This document shows positions 1-7,153 of a stretch of 12,278 nt of DNA, piece after piece. The notes below the pieces were generated by a model, which made no database searches, was not told the origin of the DNA, and saw nothing but the letters and a program-made list of their open reading frames with translations. The first letter of the stretch is position 1, and every line of letters starts with the position of its first letter. This DNA comes from Dorea sp. (GTDB taxonomy: Bacteria > Bacillota_A > Clostridia > Lachnospirales > Lachnospiraceae). The DNA is taken from assembly GCA_016295505.1 (NCBI GenBank), contig JAEDLC010000054.1:1-12278 (forward strand). The letters are read 5' to 3'. A program made the translations under genes and the position numbers.

Positions 1-298
1 TCCAGACCTCTGCCACATCTACATCAACGGCAATTTCTTCAGCAATTCTGTCACTGCTGACATTTATTACCTGTTTTCCCATATAGTCCATGGATACATA
101 GCATACAAAAAGCAAGATACAGAGTAACAGTCGGAATCCAAAACTTCCGGAACCGGGATTCCTCTCAGTCTCCGGATACAGCTGATCATATATCGCGCCA
201 TATCTTGGATGAATCGCAGGAATCTCACGATCACTGTACATTCGCCTGGTCTGTTCCAGAAGTTTCTGCCTTCGTTTTTCTGAACTATTCACGCACAT
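1..298 (-). CDS. Partial single-pass membrane protein of unknown function (N-terminal 99 residues)
   Basis: The reading frame is open from an ATG at 298-296 to the window edge, so only the first 99 residues are visible. The N-terminus is basic (S-E-K-R-R-Q-K near residues 6-12). A hydrophobic stretch at about residues 53-69, rich in Leu, Cys and Phe, is a likely transmembrane helix, followed by an acidic segment (EEIAVDVDVAE). The charge bias suggests the N-terminus is cytoplasmic. The start is uncertain: AGAGG lies only 2 nt before the ATG, while a GTG two codons later (292) has it at a better distance of 8 nt. The gene begins 47 nt after the hisIE stop with no terminator between, so it is probably read through from the his operon. 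I do not recognise the family and assign no function. Confidence 0.6.
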   Translation of the reverse strand, partial: MCVNSSEKRRQKLLEQTRRMYSDREIPAIHPRYGAIYDQLYPETERNPGSGSFGFRLLLCILLFVCYVSMDYMGKQVINVSSDRIAEEIAVDVDVAEVW

Positions 299-345
299 CA
301 CCTCTGGAAATACATATGCTTTGCACTTCCGCAATATACGTAATC

Positions 346-1629
346 CTACCGATCTGCAAGCTCTTTCACGATATCTTCCCACGTAATGCCCTTTTCTACC
401 ATCAGGACCATTGCATGATACAGGAAGTCTGCAAGCTCATATTTTACTTCCTCCGGATTCGGATTCTTGGCAGCAATAACCACTTCCGTTGCTTCTTCTC
501 CGACTTTTTTCAGAATTTTATCAATTCCTTTATCGAACAGGTAGTTTGTGTAAGAACCCTCTCTTGGGTTTTCTTTTCTGTCTTTTATCGTATTATATAC
601 TGATTCAAATACCTGAAGCGGATTCGTCTCATCGTAATCCGTTCCGACCAGTGGCTGGAAAAAGCAGGTTGGATTGCCCGTATGGCATGCTGCTCCTATC
701 TGATCTACTTTTGCAAGCAATGTATCCAGATCACAGTCGATCGTCAGTGACTTCACATACTGATAATGACCGCTGGTCTCACCCTTGATCCAGAGCTTCT
801 GTCTGCTTCGGCTGAAATATGTCATCTTTCCGGTTTTGATCGTACAGTTAAAAGATTCTTCATTCATATATGCCAGCATTAAAACTTCCTGTGTTTTATA
901 GTGCTGTACAATCACCGGAATCAGTCCCTGATCATTGGTCTTAAACTGAGAAAATTCCATCATACTTTCAAACGAAGTCATCTGAATATCTTCTGCAGTA
1001 CATTTTTCCTTAAAATCTGCCAGATCAATATTCTGACGGCTTATATATTTTCCGGAAAGTCCCTTGACTCCGGGACATTTCAGAATCTTGAATAATTCCG
1101 GCTCTTCTTCTGTATCTGTTACGATGACACAAGGCACATCCGTTACATTCATGATGGAATTAAGATCCAGTCTGTGCATAAATACAATTTCACTGCAATA
1201 TGCCTGAATCAGATGCTGATGTTTAAAGAGTGCATCAAAGTCATTCAGTGATACCGCCAGTTTTTCTTTACCAAATCGTTTTGCCGCATCTTCAATGAGC
1301 TTTACACTTTCCGGCTTGGAAAAATTCAACATCGCACGCTTGGCACCGGCATACAGAACTTTTTTAATGTCCTCCTGCCGTTTCATATTTCCTCCGACGA
1401 TCATCGGTATCCGGATCGCACGATTGATTCTTTTGATCAGATTAATGTTCCTGTCATGCTCATCATCTGATTCAGAAAGATCAAATATAATCAATTCATC
1501 TGCTCCGTGATCACTGTAGTATTTGGCAAGCCCAACGACATCCTCGGACAATATCCCTCTGTCACTGAACCACTTTACTGCTTTTCCATCCGCAATGAAA
1601 ATGCAGGGAATTAATTTCTTATAACTCAT
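346..1629 (-). CDS. hisIE: HisF-like pseudoenzyme domain fused to bifunctional HisIE
   Basis: A 427-residue protein, about twice the usual length of HisIE. Residues about 224-330 are phosphoribosyl-AMP cyclohydrolase (HisI): SRSRQKLWIKGETSG at 273-287, the metal motif D298-C299-D300-L301-D302, and C315-H316 with C322. Residues about 335-427 are phosphoribosyl-ATP diphosphatase (HisE): KVGEEATEVV at 375-384 and ELAD at 398-401. These carry out steps 2 and 3 of histidine synthesis, and both active sites look complete. Residues 1-210 resemble imidazole-glycerol-phosphate synthase HisF (IPC at 7-9, GADELIIFD at 42-50, VGG at 78-80). The HisF catalytic Asp11 is Phe11, the Asp130 position is Asn129, and the C-terminal half barrel is shortened without the usual SGG phosphate loop, so HisF catalysis is unlikely. 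The start follows AAAGGAG, which overlaps the hisB stop, and hisB lies 15 nt upstream. HisIE assignment is near certain; the role of the N-terminal domain is unknown. Confidence 0.95.
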   Translation of the reverse strand: MSYKKLIPCIFIADGKAVKWFSDRGILSEDVVGLAKYYSDHGADELIIFDLSESDDEHDRNINLIKRINRAIRIPMIVGGNMKRQEDIKKVLYAGAKRAMLNFSKPESVKLIEDAAKRFGKEKLAVSLNDFDALFKHQHLIQAYCSEIVFMHRLDLNSIMNVTDVPCVIVTDTEEEPELFKILKCPGVKGLSGKYISRQNIDLADFKEKCTAEDIQMTSFESMMEFSQFKTNDQGLIPVIVQHYKTQEVLMLAYMNEESFNCTIKTGKMTYFSRSRQKLWIKGETSGHYQYVKSLTIDCDLDTLLAKVDQIGAACHTGNPTCFFQPLVGTDYDETNPLQVFESVYNTIKDRKENPREGSYTNYLFDKGIDKILKKVGEEATEVVIAAKNPNPEEVKYELADFLYHAMVLMVEKGITWEDIVKELADR

Positions 1630-1644
1630 ATATCTTCTGCTCCT

Positions 1645-2232
1645 TTAAAGGCTTCCCTTCGTCGTCCATGCTTCTTTGATTCTCGGCTCTTCCATCGTTG
1701 CCATGTCAAGTGCCTTTCCAAAGCTCTTAAACAGCGCCTCCGCTTTGTGATGATCATTGGTTCCGTCCATGATCTTAAGATGGATATCCATCATTGCACT
1801 GTAGGACACCGCATAGAAGAATTCTCTGATCATCTGTGTATCCATATCCCCGATGCGATCTGCCGTAAACCCGGCATCAAGGCCAAGATAGGGCCTTCCC
1901 GAAAGGTCCAGTGCACATAATGCAAGCGTTTCATCCATTGGAAGAATAAAATGTCCGAAGCGTTTGATCCCGGCTTTGTCGCCAACTGCTTCCTTTATTG
2001 CCTGTCCCAGCACAATCCCGGTATCCTCGATCGTATGATGGCAGTCTACATGAAGATCCCCGTTTACCTGAACTTCGAGATCAAACAGTCCATGTCTTGC
2101 AAATCCATCCAGCATATGATCAAAAAAACCGACCCCTGTATGTATCTGTGTCTTTCCTGTTCCATCGAGATTCAGAGTAAGCCTGATATCTGTTTCTTTG
2201 GTTTTTCTGGCACAGCTTGCTGTTCTGTTCAT
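1645..2232 (-). CDS. hisB: Imidazoleglycerol-phosphate dehydratase
   Basis: This cytoplasmic enzyme dehydrates imidazole-glycerol phosphate to imidazole-acetol phosphate, using bound manganese. At 195 residues it is the usual length of the monofunctional HisB; there is no N-terminal histidinol-phosphatase domain as in the enterobacterial fusion. Signature motifs are HTGVGFFDHMLDGFARHG at 31-48, DCHHTIEDTG at 63-72 and NDHHKAEALFKSFGKAL at 159-175, which supply the metal-binding His and Glu residues. I chose the ATG at 2232 because AAGGAGG sits 8 nt upstream of it. An in-frame ATG at 2259 would overlap hisD and has no good ribosome binding site. The gene is 13 nt downstream of hisD and 15 nt upstream of hisIE, inside the his operon. 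Confidence 0.96.
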   Translation of the reverse strand: MNRTASCARKTKETDIRLTLNLDGTGKTQIHTGVGFFDHMLDGFARHGLFDLEVQVNGDLHVDCHHTIEDTGIVLGQAIKEAVGDKAGIKRFGHFILPMDETLALCALDLSGRPYLGLDAGFTADRIGDMDTQMIREFFYAVSYSAMMDIHLKIMDGTNDHHKAEALFKSFGKALDMATMEEPRIKEAWTTKGSL

Positions 2233-2240
2233 GTTTACCG

Positions 2241-2247
2241 CCTCCTT
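2241..2247 (-). promoter_or_regulatory. Ribosome binding site deciding the hisB start
   Basis: AAGGAGG reads on the minus strand, 8 nt before the ATG at 2232. It overlaps the hisD stop codon (TAA at 2248-2246), so ribosomes ending hisD finish on the hisB binding site. This is why the later ATG is preferred over the one at 2259. Confidence 0.8.
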
Positions 2248-3541
2248 ATTCATTTTCAAACCGGACTTTGATTGAGTTCGCGTGTGCAGTCAGCTGTTCT
2301 GCTTCTGCAAATGCTTCTATATCTTTATGTATGGTACCAAGCGCATCTTTTGAATATGCGATGATACTTGACTTCTTAATAAAATCGTCCACAGACAGCG
2401 GTGAAAAGAACTTTGCGGTTCCATTCGTCGGAAGTACATGATTCGGTCCGGCAAAATAATCCCCCAGTGGTTCACTGGAATACTCCCCGATAAAGATGGC
2501 ACCGGCATTACGGATTCTCGTCATTACATCATATGGATTTTTTGTCTGGATCTCCAGATGTTCGGACGCGATCTCATTTGCAATATCAATTGCATCTTCC
2601 ATTGTATCTGCCACCAGAATATATCCGTAATTATCCAGAGACTTCCGGATGATCTCACTGCGTGAAAGTTCCTTTAAGAATCCATCAACCTGATCGGATA
2701 CCTTCTGTGCGAGCTCATCACTCGTTGTAACCAGGATTGCAGATGCAAGTTCGTCATGCTCTGCCTGTGACAACAGATCCGCGGCAACGTATCTCGGATT
2801 TGCAGTCTCATCTGCAATGACCAGAATCTCACTCGGTCCGGCAATCGCATCAATACTGACATGTCCATATACCGCTTTTTTTGCCAGAGCGACATAGATA
2901 TTTCCGGGACCGACGATCTTATCCACTTTTGGAACACTCTCTGTTCCGTAAGCCAATGCTCCGATTGCCTGTGCGCCTCCGACTTTATAAATTGCAGTAG
3001 CACCTGCTTCATGTGCTGCCACCAGAGTGTTCGGTGTTACCTTTCCGTCTTTTCCCGGAGGAGTTGTCATAATAATCTCTTCAACACCTGCTACCTTTGC
3101 GGGTACAATATTCATCAGTACAGAAGAAGGATAGACAGCCTTTCCTCCCGGAACATATACGCCGACTCTGTGAAGCGGTGTCACTTTCTGCCCCAGGATC
3201 GTTCCGTCCGGCTGACTGTCAAACCAGCTGAACTGACGCTGTTTTTCATGATAGGATCTGATATTCTTTAATGCTTTTCTGATGATCTCAACGAGCGCAG
3301 GATCTGCCAGCCGATAAGCCTCTTCAATCTCCGCCTCTGTTACACGGATGTTGTCCGCACAGATATCCGCTTTATCAAACTTCCGGGTGTAGTCAAAAAT
3401 TGCCTGATCCTTTTCCTTTTTTACCCGATCGAGAATTTCAGCTACTCCCTGTTCATATTCACCATAATTATTCGGGCTTCTTTTTAAGAGATCCTCCAGA
3501 ATATTCTGTTTTGTACGATTATCCAGTCGCAATATCCTCAT
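2246..3541 (-). CDS. hisD: Histidinol dehydrogenase
   Basis: This zinc enzyme catalyses the last two steps of the pathway, oxidising histidinol through histidinal to histidine with two NAD+. The 431 residues match the family length. All key positions are visible and nearly match E. coli numbering: zinc ligands Q259, H262, D361 and H420, and the catalytic pair E327-H328 in SEHLE. Other signatures are GGAQAIGALAYGT at 188-200, VDKIVGPGNIYVALAKK at 206-222, GPSEILVIAD at 235-244 and GDYFAGPNHVLPT at 360-372. It starts 56 nt after hisG, the largest gap in the operon. The ribosome binding site there is weak (AAGGAT about 12 nt from the ATG), so translation may be somewhat lower than for its neighbours. 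Confidence 0.97.
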   Translation of the reverse strand: MRILRLDNRTKQNILEDLLKRSPNNYGEYEQGVAEILDRVKKEKDQAIFDYTRKFDKADICADNIRVTEAEIEEAYRLADPALVEIIRKALKNIRSYHEKQRQFSWFDSQPDGTILGQKVTPLHRVGVYVPGGKAVYPSSVLMNIVPAKVAGVEEIIMTTPPGKDGKVTPNTLVAAHEAGATAIYKVGGAQAIGALAYGTESVPKVDKIVGPGNIYVALAKKAVYGHVSIDAIAGPSEILVIADETANPRYVAADLLSQAEHDELASAILVTTSDELAQKVSDQVDGFLKELSRSEIIRKSLDNYGYILVADTMEDAIDIANEIASEHLEIQTKNPYDVMTRIRNAGAIFIGEYSSEPLGDYFAGPNHVLPTNGTAKFFSPLSVDDFIKKSSIIAYSKDALGTIHKDIEAFAEAEQLTAHANSIKVRFENE

Positions 3542-3597
3542 CTTAACGTTTCATCCTTTCTATCTGATTGTATTTCATCCGGCTGTTCAGATACGCA

Positions 3598-4236
3598 TCA
3601 CTGTACCTGTGCACGAAGTTTCATAAGCAGTTCTTTGATCCTGTCATTCTCCATTCGCATACTGACAGGATTGACGATCATACGTGCCGACAGAGGACAT
3701 ACCTCTTCCAGCACTTCCAGACCGTTCTCACGCAATGTAGATCCGGTCTCAACAATATCAACGATCACTTCAGACAGTCCTACGATTGGTGCAAGTTCAA
3801 TCGAACCATTCAGTTTGATGATCTCGACTGTCTGGTGCTTTGTATTATAAAAATAATCCTTTGCAATATTCGGATACTTGGTAGCGACACGAATCAGTTC
3901 ATGATTCTGAAGAAGCGGCGCTGCATCTTTATAGCCACAGACACACATCTTACATTTCCCATATCCGAGATCCAGCACTTCGTGAACTTTTCTTCCTTCT
4001 TCCAGAATAGTATCCTTTCCCACAACACCGATATCGGCCGCGCCATACTCTACATAAGTCGGCACATCCGGCCCTTTTGCAAGAAAGAAACGAAGCTTCA
4101 GTTCTTCATTGGTAAAGATCAGCTTACGTGATCCCTTTTCTTTCATTTCTTCACAGGTGATTCCTATTTTTTCAAACAGCTCCAGTGTCTGATTGGCAAG
4201 ACGCCCCTTTCCCAGAGCAAATGTCAGGTATCTCAT
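3598..4236 (-). CDS. hisG: ATP phosphoribosyltransferase catalytic subunit, short form
   Basis: HisG condenses ATP with PRPP to give phosphoribosyl-ATP, the committed step of histidine synthesis. At 212 residues it is the short form, lacking the C-terminal allosteric histidine-binding domain of long HisG; short forms work in a complex with HisZ, which lies just upstream. Motifs seen are ALGKGRL at 7-13, SRKLIF at 36-41, AKGPDVPTYVEYGAADIGVV at 53-72, DLGYGKCKMCV at 89-99 and the PRPP-binding loop DIVETGSTL at 160-168. The ATG lies 6 nt after the hisZ stop. Its AGGAG ribosome binding site is inside the last codons of hisZ, suggesting coupled translation and balanced subunit amounts. Confidence 0.97.
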   Translation of the reverse strand: MRYLTFALGKGRLANQTLELFEKIGITCEEMKEKGSRKLIFTNEELKLRFFLAKGPDVPTYVEYGAADIGVVGKDTILEEGRKVHEVLDLGYGKCKMCVCGYKDAAPLLQNHELIRVATKYPNIAKDYFYNTKHQTVEIIKLNGSIELAPIVGLSEVIVDIVETGSTLRENGLEVLEEVCPLSARMIVNPVSMRMENDRIKELLMKLRAQVQ

Positions 4237-4242
4237 ATCTGT

Positions 4243-5496
4243 CTAACTCCTATCTGTACTATTTACGATCTTATGTTCTCCGGTCACCAGATTGATCATG
4301 GTGATCTCTCCGGATTTTTTGATATAGATCAGACTTCCGGCATAATATTCTTTCCCATATTCTACATACTCCTCCAGCAGTCTGTCCTTTGCTTTCTTAA
4401 TCAGTTCTGTATTCTTCGCTTTTCTTCGGAAGTCTTTTGCAAGTGCAATCGCATCCCGTGCCTTTTCTTCATCATATAGAATCAATGTATTCTTTCTTGT
4501 ATACACAATGCGTATTTTCTGCCTGGTCAGCGCATTCATAAGCTCGTCGATTACGATTGCGAATCCTATGGACGGAGATTTTTTACCGAATTTCTCAATC
4601 AGATGATCATAGCGGCCGCCCTTTACCACAGCATCTCCCGTTCCGAACGTGTAGCCTCTGAAAATGATACCTGTATAGTATCCATAGGTTCCGGTCATAC
4701 TCAGATCAAATGTCACAAACTTCTCCACACCATATAATTTCAAAGTATCATAGATCTTTTCCAGCCGTTTGATCGCCATAACGCCCTTGGAATTCGGAGC
4801 AAGATTCCTTGCCTTTGCAAGAATCTCCACGCCTCCGACCATCTCGTTCAATGCCGCAAATGCTTCCTTTGAGCTTCTTTTAACCTGAATACTGTCCAGA
4901 AATTCCTCTACACCAAAATAATTGCGATTGTTGATCAGTTCACGGACTCTTTCCTCTGCGTCTTCATCAAGATTCGCATCTTCAATCAGGCTCTGAAAAT
5001 AATCTACATCTCCAAGGTTCAGCTGAAACTCCTTAAGTCCGATCGTAAGCATGGATTCGATGACCAGTGCCAGCATCTCTGCATCTGCTTCCACAGAATC
5101 ATCGCCGATCAGCTCCGCTCCCATCTGGGTCGATTCTTTCAGACGTCCCTGATAACTGGAATGATTAATAAATGTATTGCCCGTATAGCAGAGTCGAATC
5201 GGGAGATTCTCATCCTGGAATAAAGTCGCTGCCGCCCTGGCGATCGATGGTGTGATATCCGGTCTTAACACCAGTGTATTTCCTTCCTTATCAAAAAACT
5301 TATACAGCTCTTTAGACGGAATTGTCCCAATCTCTTTGCGGAATACATCAAAATATTCAAATGTAGGAGTCTGAATATCATGATAACCATACAGATGAAA
5401 TACCTTTTTCAGCCTTCCTTCCAATGCAAGCTTTTTTCCACATTCTACATTATATATATCTCTGACTCCTTCCGGAGTGTGCAATAAATTTTTCAT
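4243..5496 (-). CDS. hisZ: ATP phosphoribosyltransferase regulatory subunit HisZ (HisRS paralogue)
   Basis: HisZ is a catalytically inert paralogue of histidyl-tRNA synthetase that joins short HisG in a hetero-oligomer and confers histidine feedback control. Class II synthetase landmarks are present: motif 2 as LRPDITPSIAR at 77-87, QMGAELIG at 124-131, YYTGIIFRGY at 273-282 and GGRYDHLIEKFG at 293-304. Where HisRS has RGLDYYTG with its catalytic Arg, this protein reads GTYGYYTG, so it should not aminoacylate histidine. This separates it from hisS, as does its place next to a short hisG. The last 85 or so residues are charged and only loosely resemble an anticodon-binding domain. It is first in the operon; GGAGG lies 4 nt before the ATG. 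Confidence 0.96.
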   Translation of the reverse strand: MKNLLHTPEGVRDIYNVECGKKLALEGRLKKVFHLYGYHDIQTPTFEYFDVFRKEIGTIPSKELYKFFDKEGNTLVLRPDITPSIARAAATLFQDENLPIRLCYTGNTFINHSSYQGRLKESTQMGAELIGDDSVEADAEMLALVIESMLTIGLKEFQLNLGDVDYFQSLIEDANLDEDAEERVRELINNRNYFGVEEFLDSIQVKRSSKEAFAALNEMVGGVEILAKARNLAPNSKGVMAIKRLEKIYDTLKLYGVEKFVTFDLSMTGTYGYYTGIIFRGYTFGTGDAVVKGGRYDHLIEKFGKKSPSIGFAIVIDELMNALTRQKIRIVYTRKNTLILYDEEKARDAIALAKDFRRKAKNTELIKKAKDRLLEEYVEYGKEYYAGSLIYIKKSGEITMINLVTGEHKIVNSTDRS

Positions 5497-5515
5497 AAGT
5501 CCTCCATTTTCTGTG

Positions 5516-5529
5516 AAGCAATTTTGCTT
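5516..5529 (-). repeat. Short inverted repeat in the hisZ leader
   Basis: Six-base arms (AAGCAA and TTGCTT) flank two A bases, just downstream of the larger palindrome and about 10 nt before the hisZ ribosome binding site. In RNA it could form a 5-bp hairpin with a 4-nt loop. It has no U-run and is AT-rich, so it is not a terminator. It may be chance. Confidence 0.4.
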
Positions 5530-5549
5530 TAGTGTGCTAACACGCTAAA
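5528..5549 (-). promoter_or_regulatory. Candidate repressor operator of the his operon (TrpR-operator-like palindrome)
   Basis: Nine-base arms TTTAGCGTG and CACACTAAA, with one mismatch, flank a central TTAG. The element therefore carries three TTAG/CTAA cores beginning at 5548, 5540 and 5532, exactly 8 bp apart. It lies just after the -10 box and covers roughly +6 to +28 of the transcript, a typical place for a repressor. The 8-bp periodicity resembles E. coli trp operators, where CTAG cores repeat every 8 bp. From memory, a TrpR-related regulator (YerC, also called HisR) has been linked to histidine genes in Firmicutes; it is a reasonable candidate, but no regulator gene is in the window. 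Confidence 0.6.
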
Positions 5550-5561
5550 AACCTTCTTTGC

Positions 5562-5590
5562 ATTATAATCACTTTCCTACTCTTTGTCAA
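5562..5590 (-). promoter_or_regulatory. Sigma-A promoter of the hisZGDB-hisIE operon
   Basis: A perfect -35 box TTGACA (5590-5585) and a perfect -10 box TATAAT (5567-5562) are separated by exactly 17 bp. Transcription should start near 5553-5556, leaving a leader of about 58 nt before the hisZ ATG, too short for a T-box. The -35 box lies in the last sense codons of recU and the -10 box just after its stop. Such a strong promoter suggests control by repression, in line with the palindrome just downstream. Confidence 0.88.
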
Positions 5591-6125
5591 GTTCCTCTCT
5601 CAGTTCCAGATCCAGATTCACCGCATCCAGATAAGGAACATAACATCCTCTCATTAATTTCATGAAAAACCGGGGATCCAGTTCATCAAAACGGACACTT
5701 TTTCTTCCGCCGTTTTTAGCCCGGTCCCAGAAGACCTTAAGCTCTGCAAAACGCATATAATACAGGATATCTTTCGAGGAATAATAGATCAGTACAAATG
5801 CAATCCCCTGCTGTTTTTCAAAAGCTTCCATAAAAGCTACCTGATGATCATGAATGTTCTGGAGCGGAAATGTCTGCGCAACGCATTCTTTTGCATCAAA
5901 ACAGATCGGAATTCCCTGGACGGCACCAATATAATCAATGGTACTCCTCTGATCAAAATACGCCAGTGTGATCTGCCGGTGTTCTTTATCCATCTTTACC
6001 GGGGTAATCGGAGTCGGAATCTTCTGCATCAGCGCAAGTCCCCGTTCCAGGTACCACTCATTGGTACGGTTGACCATCTCTTCTAGTGTAGAACCTCTAA
6101 GGCCTCTTGAATTCCATGTTCCCAT
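5577..6125 (-). CDS. recU: Holliday junction resolvase RecU
   Basis: RecU is the Firmicute Holliday junction-cleaving nuclease acting in recombinational repair and chromosome segregation. The 182 residues cover the nuclease fold; it is shorter than the B. subtilis protein, mainly at the N-terminus. Motifs are NSRGLRGSTLEE at 5-16, STIDYIG at 61-67, CFDAKE at 75-80 and FPLQNIHDHQ at 86-95. The expected catalytic residues are D64, D77, K79 and Q95; D77 stands where B. subtilis has Glu, a conservative change that keeps the metal-binding carboxylate. The ATG follows AAAGGAG by 5 nt and overlaps the end of the upstream pseudouridine synthase by 43 nt. The final codons contain the -35 box of the his promoter. 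Confidence 0.95.
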   Translation of the reverse strand: MGTWNSRGLRGSTLEEMVNRTNEWYLERGLALMQKIPTPITPVKMDKEHRQITLAYFDQRSTIDYIGAVQGIPICFDAKECVAQTFPLQNIHDHQVAFMEAFEKQQGIAFVLIYYSSKDILYYMRFAELKVFWDRAKNGGRKSVRFDELDPRFFMKLMRGCYVPYLDAVNLDLELREELDKE

Positions 6126-7126
6126 GATGTCTCCTTTATCAGTTGCCGGAACTGCTCCGGTACCGGCGCCGTAAATGTCTGATTCGAAAGCCCGCTTAAC
6201 GCCCCTTCAACAGCCGGAAGCTCAAGCTGATATGCATGCAGCATCTGTGACTCGATCCGATAACGCTTTTTGTACTCGTCATTCCAGCATTTTTCTCCAT
6301 ATTTATAGTCACCGAGAAGCGGATGTCCCGTACTTGCCAGATGCGCACGTATCTGATGGGTACGTCCTGTGATCAGATGTACTTTCAGAAGTGTTAATTT
6401 CTCGTTCCATGCGACCGGAATATATTCCGTCTCAATCGGCAGAAAATCATCCATTTTACACTTTTTTCCACCTTTTCCTTCATGCAGATCTCTTTCCTGA
6501 ATGATCTGCACCTTATTCGTGCGCTCATCTTTTTTCAGAAAACCACAGATATGTTCCGGTCTTGTAATACAGCCTTTTACAAAACAAAGATAGTATTTCT
6601 TTAATGTTCTCTTTTTAAACAGTTCTGCCATCGTCTGGAGTCCTGCCAGACTTTTTCCGGCTACGATAAGTCCGCTGGTATTACGATCCAGTCGATTACA
6701 TACTGCCGGATGAAAAGTACGCAGATCATCTTTTGTGATTTTTCCACTTTGTACCAGATAATCTGTTACATATTCCACAAGAGATACATCCTCTTTCCTG
6801 GCTTTCTGCGACAAGACGCCTGCCTTTTTGTTGATCAGAAGCACATGCTCATCTTCATATATAATATCCAGTTTTTCCGACTTTGTATGACATGTCAGAG
6901 TCTCTCTCACCGAAAATTTTTCAATGGTTTCATCGGATAAAAAGAGCTTTACAGAATCTCCCTGTGTTAAATGTTCATTTCCGGAAGCTTTCTTTGTATT
7001 CAAAACAATATTTTTTTTACGGAGCATTTTATAGATAAAGCTTGCCGGAGCTTCACTCAGGTACTTTTTTAAAAACTTATCCAGTCTTTGTCCTGCTTCG
7101 TTTTCCTTAATGATAATTTCTTTCAT
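6083..7126 (-). CDS. RluC/RluD-family 23S rRNA pseudouridine synthase
   Basis: This enzyme isomerises uridines to pseudouridine in RNA, probably in large-subunit rRNA. It has 347 residues from the chosen ATG. An S4 RNA-binding domain covers about residues 12-65 (AGQRLDKFLKKYL onward), followed by the catalytic domain: EDEHVLLINKKAGVLS at 91-106, NRLDRNTSGLIVAGKS at 144-159 with catalytic D147, and GRTHQIRAHLASTGHPLLGD near residue 260. The motif has Asn in place of the more common His before RLD. The start at 7126 is preferred because GGAG lies just upstream; a GTG 48 nt earlier adds residues unlike the family. Target uridines cannot be read from sequence, so no symbol is given. Confidence 0.92.
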   Translation of the reverse strand: MKEIIIKENEAGQRLDKFLKKYLSEAPASFIYKMLRKKNIVLNTKKASGNEHLTQGDSVKLFLSDETIEKFSVRETLTCHTKSEKLDIIYEDEHVLLINKKAGVLSQKARKEDVSLVEYVTDYLVQSGKITKDDLRTFHPAVCNRLDRNTSGLIVAGKSLAGLQTMAELFKKRTLKKYYLCFVKGCITRPEHICGFLKKDERTNKVQIIQERDLHEGKGGKKCKMDDFLPIETEYIPVAWNEKLTLLKVHLITGRTHQIRAHLASTGHPLLGDYKYGEKCWNDEYKKRYRIESQMLHAYQLELPAVEGALSGLSNQTFTAPVPEQFRQLIKETSWEHGIQEALEVLH

Positions 7127-7153
7127 ACTCTCCACTTCATCGCAATCTATATC

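Noticed and set aside
2233..2259. An upstream ATG extending HisB by nine residues.
   Set aside because: It overlaps hisD, has no ribosome binding site, and the extension is unlike the family; the ATG at 2232 has AAGGAGG at 8 nt.
3543..3578. An 11-codon frame between hisG and hisD that could be a leader peptide.
   Set aside because: No ribosome binding site, no histidine codons, and it is internal to the operon; it looks like chance.
4243..5496. hisS (histidyl-tRNA synthetase).
   Set aside because: The catalytic RGLDYYTG motif has lost its Arg and motif 2 reads RPDITPSIAR, both typical of HisZ, and it is adjacent to a short hisG.
5497..5561. A T-box or other riboswitch in the hisZ leader.
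   Set aside because: The leader is only about 58 nt, has no specifier stem, T-box sequence or terminator, and no room for them.
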